From contig MU401682.1 in assembly GCA_022579005.1 (NCBI GenBank), positions 1 to 57,989 of the forward strand: a DNA stretch of 57,989 bases. Direction: 5' to 3'. The translations under genes were made by a program, and so were the position numbers. The notes beneath the pieces are model-generated. The model made no database searches and was not told the DNA's origin. It worked only from the letters and a program-made list of their open reading frames with translations. How positions within the stretch are numbered: position 1 is the stretch's first letter; the number at the start of each line of letters is the position of its first letter. Origin of the DNA: Poronia punctata. Its lineage: Eukaryota > Ascomycota > Sordariomycetes > Xylariales > Xylariaceae. Shown here one piece after another: positions 23,418 to 35,302 of this stretch.

Positions 23418-26400
23418 ATGGCGGAAACCTTAACTAGTCAGTGTATCCACGCTGGGTGCATACTGGTCCACAAAGACAACGCCCTCGTACCACCCGAACT
23501 TCTCGCTTCCTACACGGATGGGCAATGGTACTGGTTCAACGGATCGTCAGACGACGGCCTTCTTCCGTCTCCATGTCTTTCGACCGAACTGCAAGATATT
23601 CTTCTCTGTTCTACCCTAGCCCAATTCTCTGTCCTATTCGTTCAAGGATGGATCCGATTAGAGTTCTCTCCTGTAAGAACGGCCGACGTGAACGTTCTTG
23701 GCCGCATCCGCGTCTATATCCTTCCCCAGGATGTCAACAGAAGCGCGCAAAGCTCACGCGGTGAAGTGAGCAAGCCGATGGCTAAACTTCTTCGCGCAAT
23801 GGAATACTCCCATGATTGCTGGTGCGGAAGGGATACTTACACACCCCAAAACCAAGCGGCGACACGGATAGACTCACAGGCGGGACCTGAGAAGCCCGGC
23901 GCTTCCCTTCTCGCACTTTTCAACGAAGTGCCCTCTCCCGACCCCCGCCCAGAAAATGCATCTGATGCGGACCTTCAGTGGTCTATGCAATGTCTCCTGG
24001 ATAGTCAAGTGGATGGTTTGACCTCGACTCTTTATCCATATCAAGGCCGGTCAGCCGCGCTCATGCTCCAACGCGAATTAGAGCCAGATAGGATTGTCGA
24101 CTTTCGTCTTCATTCTGCCATCGACCAAACTGGACAAACCTGGTACTACGATGATGTCTCCGGTGCTGTCTTGAAGGAACCGAGGTACTACGACAGGCCT
24201 CGTGGCGGGATTCTCGCCGAGGAAATGGGCACGGGCAAAACACTGATATGCCTTGCTCTAATATTGAGCACCAGATCGGAACCAACTAAGCCCCCAGAAC
24301 CTTTCGTTGCCGAGACACCCCCCCGTCGAGGCGTAGCAAGTCTGGTCGATATGGCTGCGGCAGCTACAAACAAGCATTCGGTGGCGTGGAAGCGCTATTT
24401 CGACGCATATTCCGCACAATTAGGCCACGACTATCATCATTGTAGGATGGCTTTGAACAAACCCGATAACCAAGCTTTCTACCACCTCACGAAAGATGTC
24501 GAGTCCCGGAGGAGTACCAGATACGCAGCCAACGGACATATTCCGTCCAAGAAAGTTTTCCTAAGCCACTTGACTCTAGTCATTGTCCCCCGGAACCTCC
24601 TGAAGCAATGGCAAAACGAGATAAAGAAACATACGACTGGCCTAAAGGTACTTGTTGTCTCTGGAAAGGACACAATTCCTACTGTCGCGGAACTATTATC
24701 ATACGACATACTTCTCTTCTCGGACGCTCGCTTCGAACAAATGTACAGAGAGGGACCGCAGGCGGAGCATTTCGGACCGGACGACGGTTGTCGTCTCGAA
24801 AACATACACTTCAAGCGATGCATCATAGATGAGGGGCACAAGCTCGGAAACGGAAGCCGCGCTTGGAAGAATGATTTGATGAGAATGATTGACTGTCTAC
24901 AAATATCTGCTCGCTGGGTCGTAACCGGAACCCCATCTCGCGGCCTATATGGCCTTGAGGTCGACGAGCTTCGAGACGAAGTGTCTACCTTGAATGATGT
25001 CTCGGGTGGTATTCCAAGCGACAAGAGTTCCACGGGTGACGCAAAAACTCGGCTCCGGATTAAAGAGGAAAAGGTAGACCTCCAGCGCATCGGCAATCTT
25101 GCAGTCAAGTACCTAAAGGTTCGGCCCTGGGCAAATTCTAGAGATGAACTGGGCGATAGTTTAGCCAACTGGACCGACTACGTCAAAGAAGACAATCGAA
25201 GGGACTGCGTCAAGAACACGCTCAATTCGCTGCTTGTCCGACACCGGATGGGCGAAGTAAGCACCTTGCTACCGCCGGTGAACGAAAAGGTGGTGGTCCT
25301 CGATGGTTCTTTCCAAGACCAGCTGTCCCTAAACCTCTTCTCGATGATGATTATATTCAACTCTGTCCAGTCTCAAAGGACGGATAGAGATTATTTCTTC
25401 CACGAGAGCCAGCGGAATAATCTAGTTCAGCTTGTTAAAAATTTGAGGCAGGCAAGCTTCTTTGGTGGCGTTTTCTTCTCGGCCGGCGAGATCTCAAAGG
25501 CTGTAGACACGGCACAGGACTTCTTGGACAAGGGGGCGGTTCCTATGAGTCGGGAGGACGAAACTCTCCTAAGACAGGCGATCGAATTCGGCAAGCACGC
25601 AATGAAGAACACGATCAAGGATATTAGCAATCGATTCCATGCCATGCCACTTTATCTGCGGGATTTTCCGGGCGGACAAGGAAAGGCTTGGTCCCTCGAC
25701 GATAAAGAGACTGAAGATGGTTTGGTGTGTACCGATGCAGGGCTGATCCGGTCACTTCAGAATTTCTTGGACCCGTGGATCAGTTCCCCGAACTCTCTTC
25801 AGGTCATGATTGACAATGGTGGTCTATCTCGACAAGGCGTCGCCGAGCGGGCACTAGCCCTGGCAACAGCCTCTGACGGGGATGGCCGCTCGGCAAGCCA
25901 AACATCGCATGCGACCGCGCTGGCCGGAAACACTGCCTTGGGCGATGATTTTCGCCAACCTCCGAAAGTGCGCAATCTTTCTGCCGGGACGTCTAATGGA
26001 GACGTAGCGCCCGCGCATACGATGAACCTTGACGTGGACAAAGATGTCGAGGTTGCCCGGCCTCTGGCCAAGACAAGGATCGTCTCTACCGTCTCGGCAA
26101 AGCTGTCGTACCTCGTCGATTCGATTATCAAACATCAGGACAGCGAGCAGATCCTCATCTTTTATGACAATGACAATGTGGCATTCTATCTTGCCAGTGT
26201 CCTTGAAATCGTAAGTTACCCTTCACTACTCAACTCCGGCGGGACTGACGTCACTGTCACGGTGTAGCTACAAATACAGCATTTGATTTACTCGAAAGTC
26301 GGTCTCAGCCCCGAAAGACGGGCGCAATACGTAGCTACGTTTACCGACAGCGCCAAATTCCGCGTCATGTTGATGGACATCACGCAGGCGGCATTCGGTC

Positions 26401-26960
26401 TGGACATGCGCAGCGCTTCACGGATATACTTCATCTCGCCGGTGCTGAATCCTCAGGTTGTCAGCCAGGCTATCGGAAGAGCGCGCCGGATCAGCCAGAA
26501 AAAGCCTGTGTGGGTTGAGACGCTAGTGCTGCGCAACAGCATTGAAGAAGTCATGATCGATCGCCGGGAACGTATGACGCAGGCGGAGCATAGCAGGATC
26601 AAGAATGTTCTCGATGATGGCAAGATTAAAGAGTGGATTCGGAATCCCAAAATCAACCCGATGAGCGAGGCAAAGGAGGGTTTGGAACAAACAGCTCTGT
26701 TGGCGTCACCACAATACGTCTTCGGCAGAGGCTTCGGGCGAACTCTGGATCCAGATGAAGGGCTAATACTGAACAGCCCGGAAGAGAGGGATAGAGAGGC
26801 TCAGCCGCACAAGGTTCATGTTGACCGACCCATCCCATTCAGTCTTAAAGGGGCCTCGAAACGACCTCGGAGCCCGGACGAGATGGCGGGCATCAATGGG
26901 ATAGACTCTCAAAGCCACCCAAAACGTCGCGCCCGTATTGCCTGGGCAGACGGGGTGTAG
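23418..26960 (+). CDS. SNF2-family DNA-dependent ATPase (helicase-like)
   Basis: Nuclear ATP-driven DNA translocase of the SNF2 superfamily. Exons 23418-26210 and 26268-26960, intron in phase 0 (GTAAGT...GTAG), 1161 residues. Motifs in order: a YPYQGRSAALMLQRE Q-motif-like segment at 206-220; Walker A AEEMGTGKT at 267-275; Ia-like LTLVIVPRNLLKQW near 386-398; Walker B DEGH at 471-474; motif III TGTP at 503-506; C-terminal helicase lobe from about 900 with QAIGRARRISQ at 998-1008. The spacer between the lobes is long (about 400 residues). No RING finger with C3HC4 spacing is visible, which argues against a Rad5/HLTF/Rad16-type ubiquitin ligase. Residues 1-200 and the C-terminal 120 (with a KRPRSP/KRRAR nuclear-localisation-like patch) have no recognised domain. 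It is probably a chromatin or repair factor. Confidence 0.85.
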
Positions 26961-28534
26961 TTGACACCGTGTATATCTTTTTATTGATTATTAAAGTCAT
27001 GGGATTTAGATGGGTTATACGCACGGTTGATGATCTATAGGGGCTTGCATTGCGTAGGGAGTCACTACTTACTTGGGAGGTAGGCATCGAGATAGGGAAT
27101 AGGTAGTGCCAATTTATCTTAAAAACTTTTATTGTATTCCACAACCTAAGGCCATGCCTTTTTTTGTGATGTAGTTATACAAGTATAGTGTTTCAATAAG
27201 TTGCCATTCGGGTTCTACTTGTACTATATTTGAACATGAGTCCCGACCCCAGATCCCAAGAAGGAAGGTTTCAAATATTATTCCACATGCGGTCATCCCT
27301 GACCCCCAAACGGAAAGTCTTGCACTACTAGAAGACTAATCTGGGATGTAATGTGTTTCTCGTGGGGTCTCGGGAACTACTAGTAACTTTGGGGTATGTA
27401 GCAGCCGACGGGACCATATGCCTTTTTTTTACCTCATGTTTGTCTAGACTCTGGTGGCATGCTGTTTGTCTGTGGTAGCGTTAGGTATATGTGTGTGTGA
27501 GGATGGTTAAGGGTTATTTATTTTGGGGATGTGTTTGTACGAGTAGAGAGTTGTACATACTTACATAAGATGCACTATACCACGACATTAGGTCTGCAGG
27601 TCTGCAGGTACAAGTAAGTGTTTGGACCTGACTCGACCTGACCCTTTCCCTTTTGCCAATCAATGTCTTGCAGATGTCGTGACAAACACCTTGTATGGCT
27701 GGTAAGTGCTCACTTGATTTCCAGTCAATGATTGCATGCATGGCTTTTGGTAGGTAAAGCGTGACACAGCAGAGGGGTCAGGGAGTCGGGACTAGCCAGA
27801 CAAGCTTGGCCACTTGTTGCAATTGCGAACCACATGCATTGATTGTACTTAAAGCAGGAACAGGACAGGTGTCGGCGGGGTCGTGGCAGATGCATGCGCT
27901 GTCGTTTCTTTCTATTTTTCTTATTTTCATACCTATGGAAGGACATGATTTGTGCTGGGTTATAATACGACGTAGATAGGTAGCTTGGTTGGTTGGTTTA
28001 TATGTAAGTACGTGTGGATGCAGGCAACTTCTATGGTACGCATTCTTTCTGATGTACGAGTACGACAGAACTATTATTAGGAACTACATAGCTCCTGAGT
28101 TTGTTGGCTCTTTTGAAAAGTTCAAGTGTTGGGGGTATCTTTTTTCGCATACCTTTTAACGTTGTCATTCGTGTTTGCTGCCCTCTTTTATTTCCATTCT
28201 GAATTTGTATTTCTGTTATGGCACCTTACTCATATCGAGCTACCTATTACTTACAGGATTGTTTTTAGTTTGGATTTATTATTACCGACTGACAAGTATA
28301 ACGATTACGCAGCATCATCAAGACAACAACAACAACAAAACAGCCAAAGAACAATAAGGTATTAGACAGACCGTGATCTGGGTTGACGTCAGAAGCCACT
28401 ATCCAAGGGATTGTTTGCAGCTCATTGACAATCTAAGCCGGGGATCCCCTTTCATATTTTCGGGTTGTACGACTGAACCGAAACCGCATAACGAACTCGA
28501 ATGCCCGTTTTTCTTTTTCTAAATTCTCCGCGAA
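26961..28534. other. Intergenic, promoter region of the F-box gene
   Basis: About 1.6 kb without a supported gene. Contains the octamers TACGAGTA at 27538-27545 and 28055-28062 and the related TACTTGTA/TACAAGTA at about 27,217 and 27,608. A 64-codon frame starting at ATG 28501 overlaps the proposed start at 28535 in another frame and could act as an upstream ORF if transcribed. Confidence 0.5.
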
Positions 28535-31500
28535 ATGGAAATCTGGAAGACGCCACGGCGCGGGTGGAAATCGAAAGTCTACGAACATCTCTTCTTCCAC
28601 CCGGGGCCAAAGAGCTCGCTTCCCAATTCAGCTTCAGCTCCAGCTCTACTACCTCTTTCGGCTTCACCGCCAACCTCAGCTACGAGTCATTATAATCGAA
28701 CCGGTCATCGGAAAGCGAGATACGATGAGACGGAAATTAATAACAACACGGCAACTGCAAAGACAACGTCACACTACACTTCTCGAAGACAGGCACGCGC
28801 AGAGGCGAGGGCTCTCAGTTCTAACCCGGCGTGAGTGTATTTATTTTCTTTCGTCAAGTTCATTTCGAATTGTTTGTGGAAGCCGGACATCCCTGTTGGC
28901 ATTGCTCAAAGTTGAAAAGAAGGGTCTGAAAAGGGGATGGGATGGGCCGTGACAAGGTTCTTTATTCCCCATTCAAGCCTTTTTTATTTTGTTTACATGC
29001 ATGCATTCTGACCGCATGGTCCCTTTCATCCTTTTTTCTAGCCCTCGTCAATAAGTCAAATTGATCCTTGCACAATGGTCTGGATGGCTCTTTTTTGAGC
29101 CACCCCAGCAGTTTTTTCATGATGCAACTGGATCGATTTGGCAAATTCCCCATGGCTGCTGGCAAGGGGAACTAGCTTGCGAGATGAATGTTAGCTCCCA
29201 CCAAGGGCGCTAAGCAGGGCCCCCGTGGACCTGTGTAATTCAGGGGCTTAATTTCCGCCAACCGCCAGCACTACGAGTACGCTATGAGCTGCTAAGAGCG
29301 GCCCTAACTAAAGTTGATCTCGTCGTCACGATTACCCACGTCAAATCCTCTCCGATCGATTTTTATGTCGTTGGTCCGTTTTTTGAACCTTTGGGAGGCG
29401 AGATTCAACGACGCTCTTCATCGTCCAGAGGACAAGTCCATGGTGATTTCCCACTGTCCAGTCCAGCATCTTCTGATTTATGCGTCTTGACCAAAACCTC
29501 CCATGTTGCTTCGTCTAGCGCGCGACAAACCTGTTTGAAACGTGAAAACAGCTAGACTATTAGAGAATACCTGGAGAGTAATGGTTGTATGATGCTGGAG
29601 CATGCCTGTACTTGACTGGGTATAAATACTTGCACCTACATAGTGCTGATCTGCGCATTTGCCTTTCTGGTACTGTAGTACAATATGCCCGATTAGTGGT
29701 TCTTGTCCTTCAACTTGTCTTTGTCCTTGTCGACCAGTTCGCTAACCTCCTTTTCTTTTTGGGGGAATTTTTAGGTTGGTACAACACCAAAGATCTCGCT
29801 CTGCGACTGTTGCTGGCATAAGTCGACCTACACGTAAGAGTGAAGAAGAGCCGGAGTCCTGGCCATTGCCCACTCCTGTCGCCAAACACGCAAAGGGACG
29901 ATATAATACGGTTGAGGATCATTACGAGCTCCCTCCTCGGCACCAGATCCCGGGTTCAAGCGAGGTTGCGAAGATGGACCGGTCCGGCGATGCTGCAATG
30001 GGACCAGCATATACCCAACAGGCACAACGTGCAAGCAGGCCCTCCCCGGCCATGGTGGGCAACTATGCGCAAATAGACCCCCAGACCACGATATACCAGC
30101 GACGGTCTTCTTCCAGTTCCACCGTGGCCAGCTCTGTCGGATCGAAAGACACATTTGACGCTATATTAGCATCGCCGAATAGTAGCAGGACAAGCTTCGA
30201 CTCATGGCAAACCCTCTCACGAAAACCAGACCAAGGATGGCAACGTCCCACGCCCATAAAGCAATACCGACGGAGACGAAAGGAGGGTGAGCTTTTCGCC
30301 GAGCTGCCGGAGGAAGTCCTGGGTCTCATATTACAAAAACTAAAAGAATCGCATCTGAAACCCGGAAGCTCCAGCTGTGCGACGTGTATGATGAGGGACC
30401 TCTGCTCCGTTGCCGTATCTGTTAAGAAATTGCTAAAGGTCGCGCGGGTAGCATTGTAGGTCACCCGGATCTCCGAGCCCGCTGGACATTAGTGACTAAC
30501 TATTCCAGGTACGATGATATCCAACTTGTCGGCGCCGACTCGCAGACGCAGAAGAAGCGCCTGAAAATCAACTTTGGATCCCGCCTTGTTCTTCTTCGGC
30601 GGACATTAAGATCTAAGCCTGGCATTGCCGCCTTGGTCCGCACACTCAAGGCGCCCGCCGTCCCGCAAGGTGTATCGGCAGAATTGTACCATAATCTAGT
30701 GGCATCTGTCATCATGGCTTGTCCAAACTTGGAACGACTGGTTGGGTTTCACCAGAATTACAACTTCACCTTTAGCCGTCTATTTCACGCCTTGTCGACC
30801 AGGGAGAACTTGAAAGAGATGCACTGGACATTGGAGGCGTCGCAAACTCAAAGAAAGAAAGGAATGTCCAACGCAGCGCCCATGTTGAGCTCGGGGAAGC
30901 CCAACTTTCAAGAGGCACCCGGCAACCTGCTTCCAGAGCAGAGCGAAGAATTTAGGGAACTTCACATGAACTGGATAAGTTTGGAAGCGTTATCGATCCA
31001 CTGTCTACCGGGAGCGACCCTGACGCCTGTATCCCTGTTGCCGGATATCTTGGCCGACATATCAACTCTTAAACACCTCCACTTATCTCATCTACCATTC
31101 ACAGCTTTCAACGATGCTAATTTGTTGTCTCTACCCGCCTTACATACGCTCACGCTTTCACATCTGCCCGGTGTTTCTGCAATGGGGCTCTCCTCTTTTG
31201 CAAGACGACCATCAAGCCGGGCAATCCGCAAACTGACTCTCCATCATATAGACGTGGACTCCTTGCCTCTCATCGCCCATATCCTCACCCATCTTGTGTC
31301 ATTGGAGACGTTTGCGTTTGTGCAGTCACATATGCCCATACTTCCCCAAGACGAGATCATCTGGCTCTTTCCCTACCTAGCATCCGACACGGTCAAGAAG
31401 CTGCACTGGGACATTCCGAGTTTTGCATCTACAGCAAACATGGCAGACTCGGTTCTCGCCAAGAGTATCGCCGCCCACGGTTTCCCAGCCTTGCGAACAC

Positions 31501-32111
31501 TGCGAACACCGTCGGATCCCGAGGGCATTTTCCAGTCTCTCTGCAAGCCGATGGAGAAGATTGACATGCCGAGCGACCGGTATCGCGGCCTTATAGCTAA
31601 AGCCGGAACCAAACCGAAGAGCCCCCCACAGACGCCAACCACACCGACAACACCGCGGACGCCCGGCAGCATAGGTTCCAAGTCGGGCTCCGGCCTGAAC
31701 TTCCCTAACGAAGACCAGCTGTTCCCATCCAAGGTGTCGAGCAACCTTGCACAATCGCGGCTAGACGCGCAACGCCGTCTTGAGATGGCGAAGAATGAAC
31801 CACGGTTCACTTTCCGGCTATTGGCCGAAAATGGCAAGATGCTCGAGCAGAAGCGGATGGCCGGGTTTATGGGTGAGATTGGCTCACCCATTAGTTACTG
31901 TGTCACGCCAGACCCGGGCGCACAGGACGAGAACGGCGGTCTCGTGGACATCTCGGACTTTTTAGGCGATGGCGGGGAGAACCTGAAAGATGGTAGACGT
32001 GAGGGATGTAATGGTCGATGGAACACATACAACCATGTGGTTTCGGATAAAAAGGATCGCGAGCGTTGGTGGCATACCGAGCGCGGTAGATGGCGGGACG
32101 TGCGTCTTTAA
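28535..32111 (+). CDS. F-box protein with leucine-rich-like C-terminal half
   Basis: Probable substrate receptor of an SCF ubiquitin ligase. Exons 28535-28830, 29775-30455, 30509-32111, 859 residues. The middle exon has no ATG in a sensible place, so exon 1 is needed: its donor GTGAGT (phase 2) joins the acceptor at 29774 in frame, and a GCTAACC branch point lies about 30 bases upstream. The resulting 944-bp intron is long for this window. F-box at about residues 271-320 (ELFAELPEEVLGLILQKL), followed by helices and regularly spaced Leu-rich segments between about 440 and 620 that resemble degenerate leucine-rich repeats. A Pro/Thr-rich linker (PPQTPTTPTTPRTPG) sits near 710, then a basic tail with RERWWHTERGRW. 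The F-box call is solid; the first exon is inferred from splice phase only. Confidence 0.75.
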
Positions 32112-32763
32112 AGGGGCGGCGACAAAGCGGGCGGATGGCAGAGTCGAGGGTCGAGATACATGACGAGACAGATTATTTGAGGGTGATATGGGAGAAAGGG
32201 GCGTCTGATCTGGTAAAAAGCATAATTGGTAGATACCTAACTTTGTCTACCTGTCGTTTTTACATGTTACCTTGTATAGTATTAGTAGTTGAAGCGGAAG
32301 AAATACCCCCGGCGTTTAATACATGGCTGGTTAGGACAGCGTTGATAAAAACCTTTTTTAACAAGCGTCTATTATCTCGCTCTTTTTCTTCTGCTTGATA
32401 ATATGGAAGAAACGATGCTAGGAAAAATGTAAATCGTAAAGGTTTCTGTAGATGCCTATTTTCTTGCATTTCGAAATCCTGTTGCAGATGCTCGGTGCTC
32501 AATGTCCGATTCGGATATTGGCGGGTCCACGGTCGGCTTAACTAGACGAGACGAGACGTCATTGGGTCCGAGCCAAATCCGAGGAAAAGAGCTTACCTTT
32601 CTTTACTCTTTACCTTTTACCTTTTAATTCCTGAATCAAAGAAAAAAGACAACAACCAACGTCGTCAATTTCTCTTGCGCGCAGATTCCACATTTCGGAT
32701 TCCTTTCTTATTATACTATCAGAATTGATATCTCGCGAAAAGAAAAGGAAAAGAGAGAAAAAA
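32112..32763. other. Intergenic between F-box and Hsc20 genes
   Basis: Contains the 3' region of the F-box gene and a T/C-rich stretch with repeated CTTTAC words near 32,597-32,627, typical of fungal promoters, before the Hsc20 start. No gene supported. Confidence 0.6.
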
Positions 32764-33591
32764 ATGCGGCGGAGTTTACTACCGCCTGCAAAGCAGGTCA
32801 ATCGCCTATGCGCCTTCTGTCGACGAGAACGACAACAGCTACTACTACAACAACAACAACAACAGCAAAGAAGTATAGCAACATCAATATCATCAACGAC
32901 AACGACAACGACAAGACCGGTACGGACCAGCAACAGCAATATTCGAACCTCTTTCCACGCTTCTCCTCCTATACGTGCATTCTCGAATAATGGCAGCAGC
33001 AGCAGCGCATCCGACGACTCATCATCATCAACACCCAAACCAAACCAAAAAATCCCCCAAACCCACTACGAATTCTTCCCCAAGACCCTGCCCGACGGCC
33101 CTCCCCCAAAAGGGCACTTCAACATCGACATACGGGCCCTGCGGCGGGAATTCCTCGCGCTGCAATCCGGCGCCCATCCCGACCTCCACCCGTCACATAT
33201 GAAGGCGCGTGCGCAGGCCACCTCGGCGAGGATCAACGAGGCGTTCCGCACGCTGGAAAACCCGCTCTCGCGCGCGCAATACGTGCTCTCGCTGAGGGGG
33301 GTCGACGTTGCGAACGACGAGACGGCCAGGGTGGAGGATCCGGAGCTGTTGATGGAGGTGCTGGAGACGAGGGAGAGGATCGAGGAGGCGGAGGAGGAGG
33401 GGGATCTGGAGGGGTTGAAGAGGGTGAATGAGGGGAGGATTGGGGAGTGTGTGGATAGGTTGGAGGAACTTTTTAGGAAGGATGAGATTGAGGAGGCGAA
33501 GGGGGTGGTTACGAGGTTGAGGTATTGGGTTAATGTTAGGGAGAGTATAGATAATTGGGAAAAGGGGAAGCCGGTTGTTTTGGAGCATTAG
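32764..33591 (+). CDS. JAC1: Mitochondrial J-domain co-chaperone Hsc20/Jac1 (Fe-S assembly)
   Basis: Delivers the scaffold protein Isu1 to the mitochondrial Hsp70 and stimulates its ATPase during iron-sulphur cluster transfer. Single exon of 275 residues starting at ATG 32764 after a purine-rich leader. Residues 1-95 are Arg/Ser/Gln-rich with few acids, as in a mitochondrial targeting sequence, and contain poly-Gln, poly-Thr and poly-Ser runs from microsatellites. The J-domain starts at about 101 (HYEFFPKTLP) and carries HPD at 138-140; the C-terminal HscB helical domain covers about 190-275. Human HSCB has two CxxC pairs before its J-domain; here only one (CAFC, residues 16-19) is present, inside the presumed presequence, so it may be coincidental. 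The last 300 bases of the CDS are C-poor and G-rich on the coding strand. Confidence 0.9.
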   Translation: MRRSLLPPAKQVNRLCAFCRRERQQLLLQQQQQQQRSIATSISSTTTTTTRPVRTSNSNIRTSFHASPPIRAFSNNGSSSSASDDSSSSTPKPNQKIPQTHYEFFPKTLPDGPPPKGHFNIDIRALRREFLALQSGAHPDLHPSHMKARAQATSARINEAFRTLENPLSRAQYVLSLRGVDVANDETARVEDPELLMEVLETRERIEEAEEEGDLEGLKRVNEGRIGECVDRLEELFRKDEIEEAKGVVTRLRYWVNVRESIDNWEKGKPVVLEH

Positions 33592-33840
33592 ACCTGGGGG
33601 AGGGGGGGATGTATTATTAATTGCGAGTAATGAGTGAGGGTGTTGGATTGAATTGTTTTGCTGCTGATGCATGAGGTTTGGTTTTCGTGATAAAATGTAA
33701 ATGTGTCTGTCTATATATACCTGATCTCGGAATGGGGATGGGGAGTTGATGAGTTTGTATTCGCTTTGGGTTCTTAACCTGGAGTAGAGTGAGTGATGAC
33801 ATCTACTCATATTCAACATGACCTTGTGCGTCTCTGATTT

Positions 33841-33865
33841 GGGGGGGGGGGGGGGCGGGGGGCGG

Positions 33866-33914
<49 letters not shown>
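33841..33914. repeat. Poly-G tract with 48 consecutive G
   Basis: 74 bases with only three C (33856, 33863, 33866); the last 48 bases (33867-33914) are all G. A C19 run follows at 34044-34062. Such a tract can form G-quadruplexes, but long G homopolymers are also a known artefact of sequencing and gap filling. Confidence 0.9.
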
Positions 33915-33915
<1 letters not shown>

Positions 33916-34043
33916 GGGGTTTTTTGGGGGGTGGGGTGGTTGTGGTTTTTGTTGTGTTTCTTTGTGGTTTGGGTACTATCCCTGGGTTTATGTTATGCCT
34001 ACCAACTTCTACTAATAAAAATGAACTGTGCCTTTTTTTTTTT

Positions 34044-34062
34044 CCCCCCCCCCCCCCCCCCC
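34044..34062. repeat. Poly-C tract (19 C)
   Basis: Uninterrupted C run directly after 11 T. Complementary to the G-tract about 130 bases upstream, so a G:C hairpin is possible in single strands. Confidence 0.9.
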
Positions 34063-35302
34063 TTTAGTCTAAAGAGCTGTTGTTTGGTTTAATGCAGCAT
34101 GATCAAATGTCTTATGAATCAGTTGTCGTATTATCTTTTTGTTTAGTTTTGTTTATATATCTCTGTAATACTCAACTTACGACTAACTACCTTAACTAAC
34201 CTTACCTGCTTATTTACCCCTGACGTAGCTTATACAAAAAGTATAAGTTATGTTTCTTGTAGCCTGTCTTCTCTCCCAAGGGAATTCTTATGGCTCCTTT
34301 CCATCTATCTATCTATCTCTATCCTCTTTCTTGCTGCTGGCACATACATTCCTGTTCTTTTGGAGCTGTGGGTAAATATGTGTAATGTACGCTTAATCCA
34401 GTGGCTTCCAAGCTTTGTGATAAAAAGGGACTTACCTATTCTCCCGTTTGTTGTTCTGACTCGGACACCTTGGGAGAATTCTCCGGCTTGTTGTCACTAG
34501 AACTTTTTCGCAACAAGTCCTGATTGTTCAAAGTACCTACTTTAGACAATACCTGCCTCGATGTATTGATGGATGGTTGTGTTGACTGATCAGATCCAGT
34601 CCGCCATTGCCAGCAGCACTTTGATGATCTTTGGGTCGTGTAGAGGCCAGAGGCCTGAGCCGATTCAAGCCCTCGCGCTCTCCCTCGATCCATTCATTGG
34701 TCAATTGTGGCCGGGAGGACGCCGAACGCGTCTGTAGTCGCTCCGGTTCGATGTTAATCAAGAGGAATTACCTCCTAACCGTTGGTTGACCTTGGGTTAC
34801 TGAAATATTGCCAGCCGAGTAATGTTGGACCTAGGTATACCTCGGCTGTATCTAGTGTGATATTACGAGTAGATTGGTGATAAACCTCTGCTGAAACTAC
34901 AAATGATGGAAGTATTTTTTATGTTGGTTTATACATAGTTAAAACGACCTGACCTCCCGGTTAGCTCTATAGGGAAGGGAGTAGGAACGCTGTAACACAT
35001 AATCTTTTTTTTTGCCTGTTTACTTTCTTTACATAAACCATTATTTACTACTAGTAGGTAAAGGAAGAAAGTCCCTTTAAACTTGCTTATTCATTCAATC
35101 AATCAATCAATCATTCATTATACATATGTATATATATATTTATACAATCTTTAAACAGCAGCCCACACGCCCACCATCCCTCCGTCCTCCTCATAACCCA
35201 CCCACCCTAGATCAATTTTCTCTTTTATCTATTATAAACCAGTTAGTTAGTCATTTTCGTGTTCCATCCCAGAAAAAAAAAAAGACTTAAAAACTTACCA
35301 AT

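Larger units (their letters stand above)
33592..35302. other. Intergenic with extreme G and C homopolymers
   Basis: About 1.7 kb without a supported gene. A G-tract fills 33841-33914 (listed separately), followed by T/G-rich sequence, a run of 11 T and 19 C at 34044-34062. A TACGAGTA octamer lies at 34864-34871. Frames near 34,436-34,761 (minus) have no domain. Confidence 0.6.

Noticed and set aside
28501..28695. 64-residue frame considered as first exon of the F-box gene
   Set aside because: It has no donor in a phase that reaches the F-box exon; the frame from 28535 does.
33818..34015. Gly-rich frame across the poly-G tract
   Set aside because: Purely an effect of the homopolymer.
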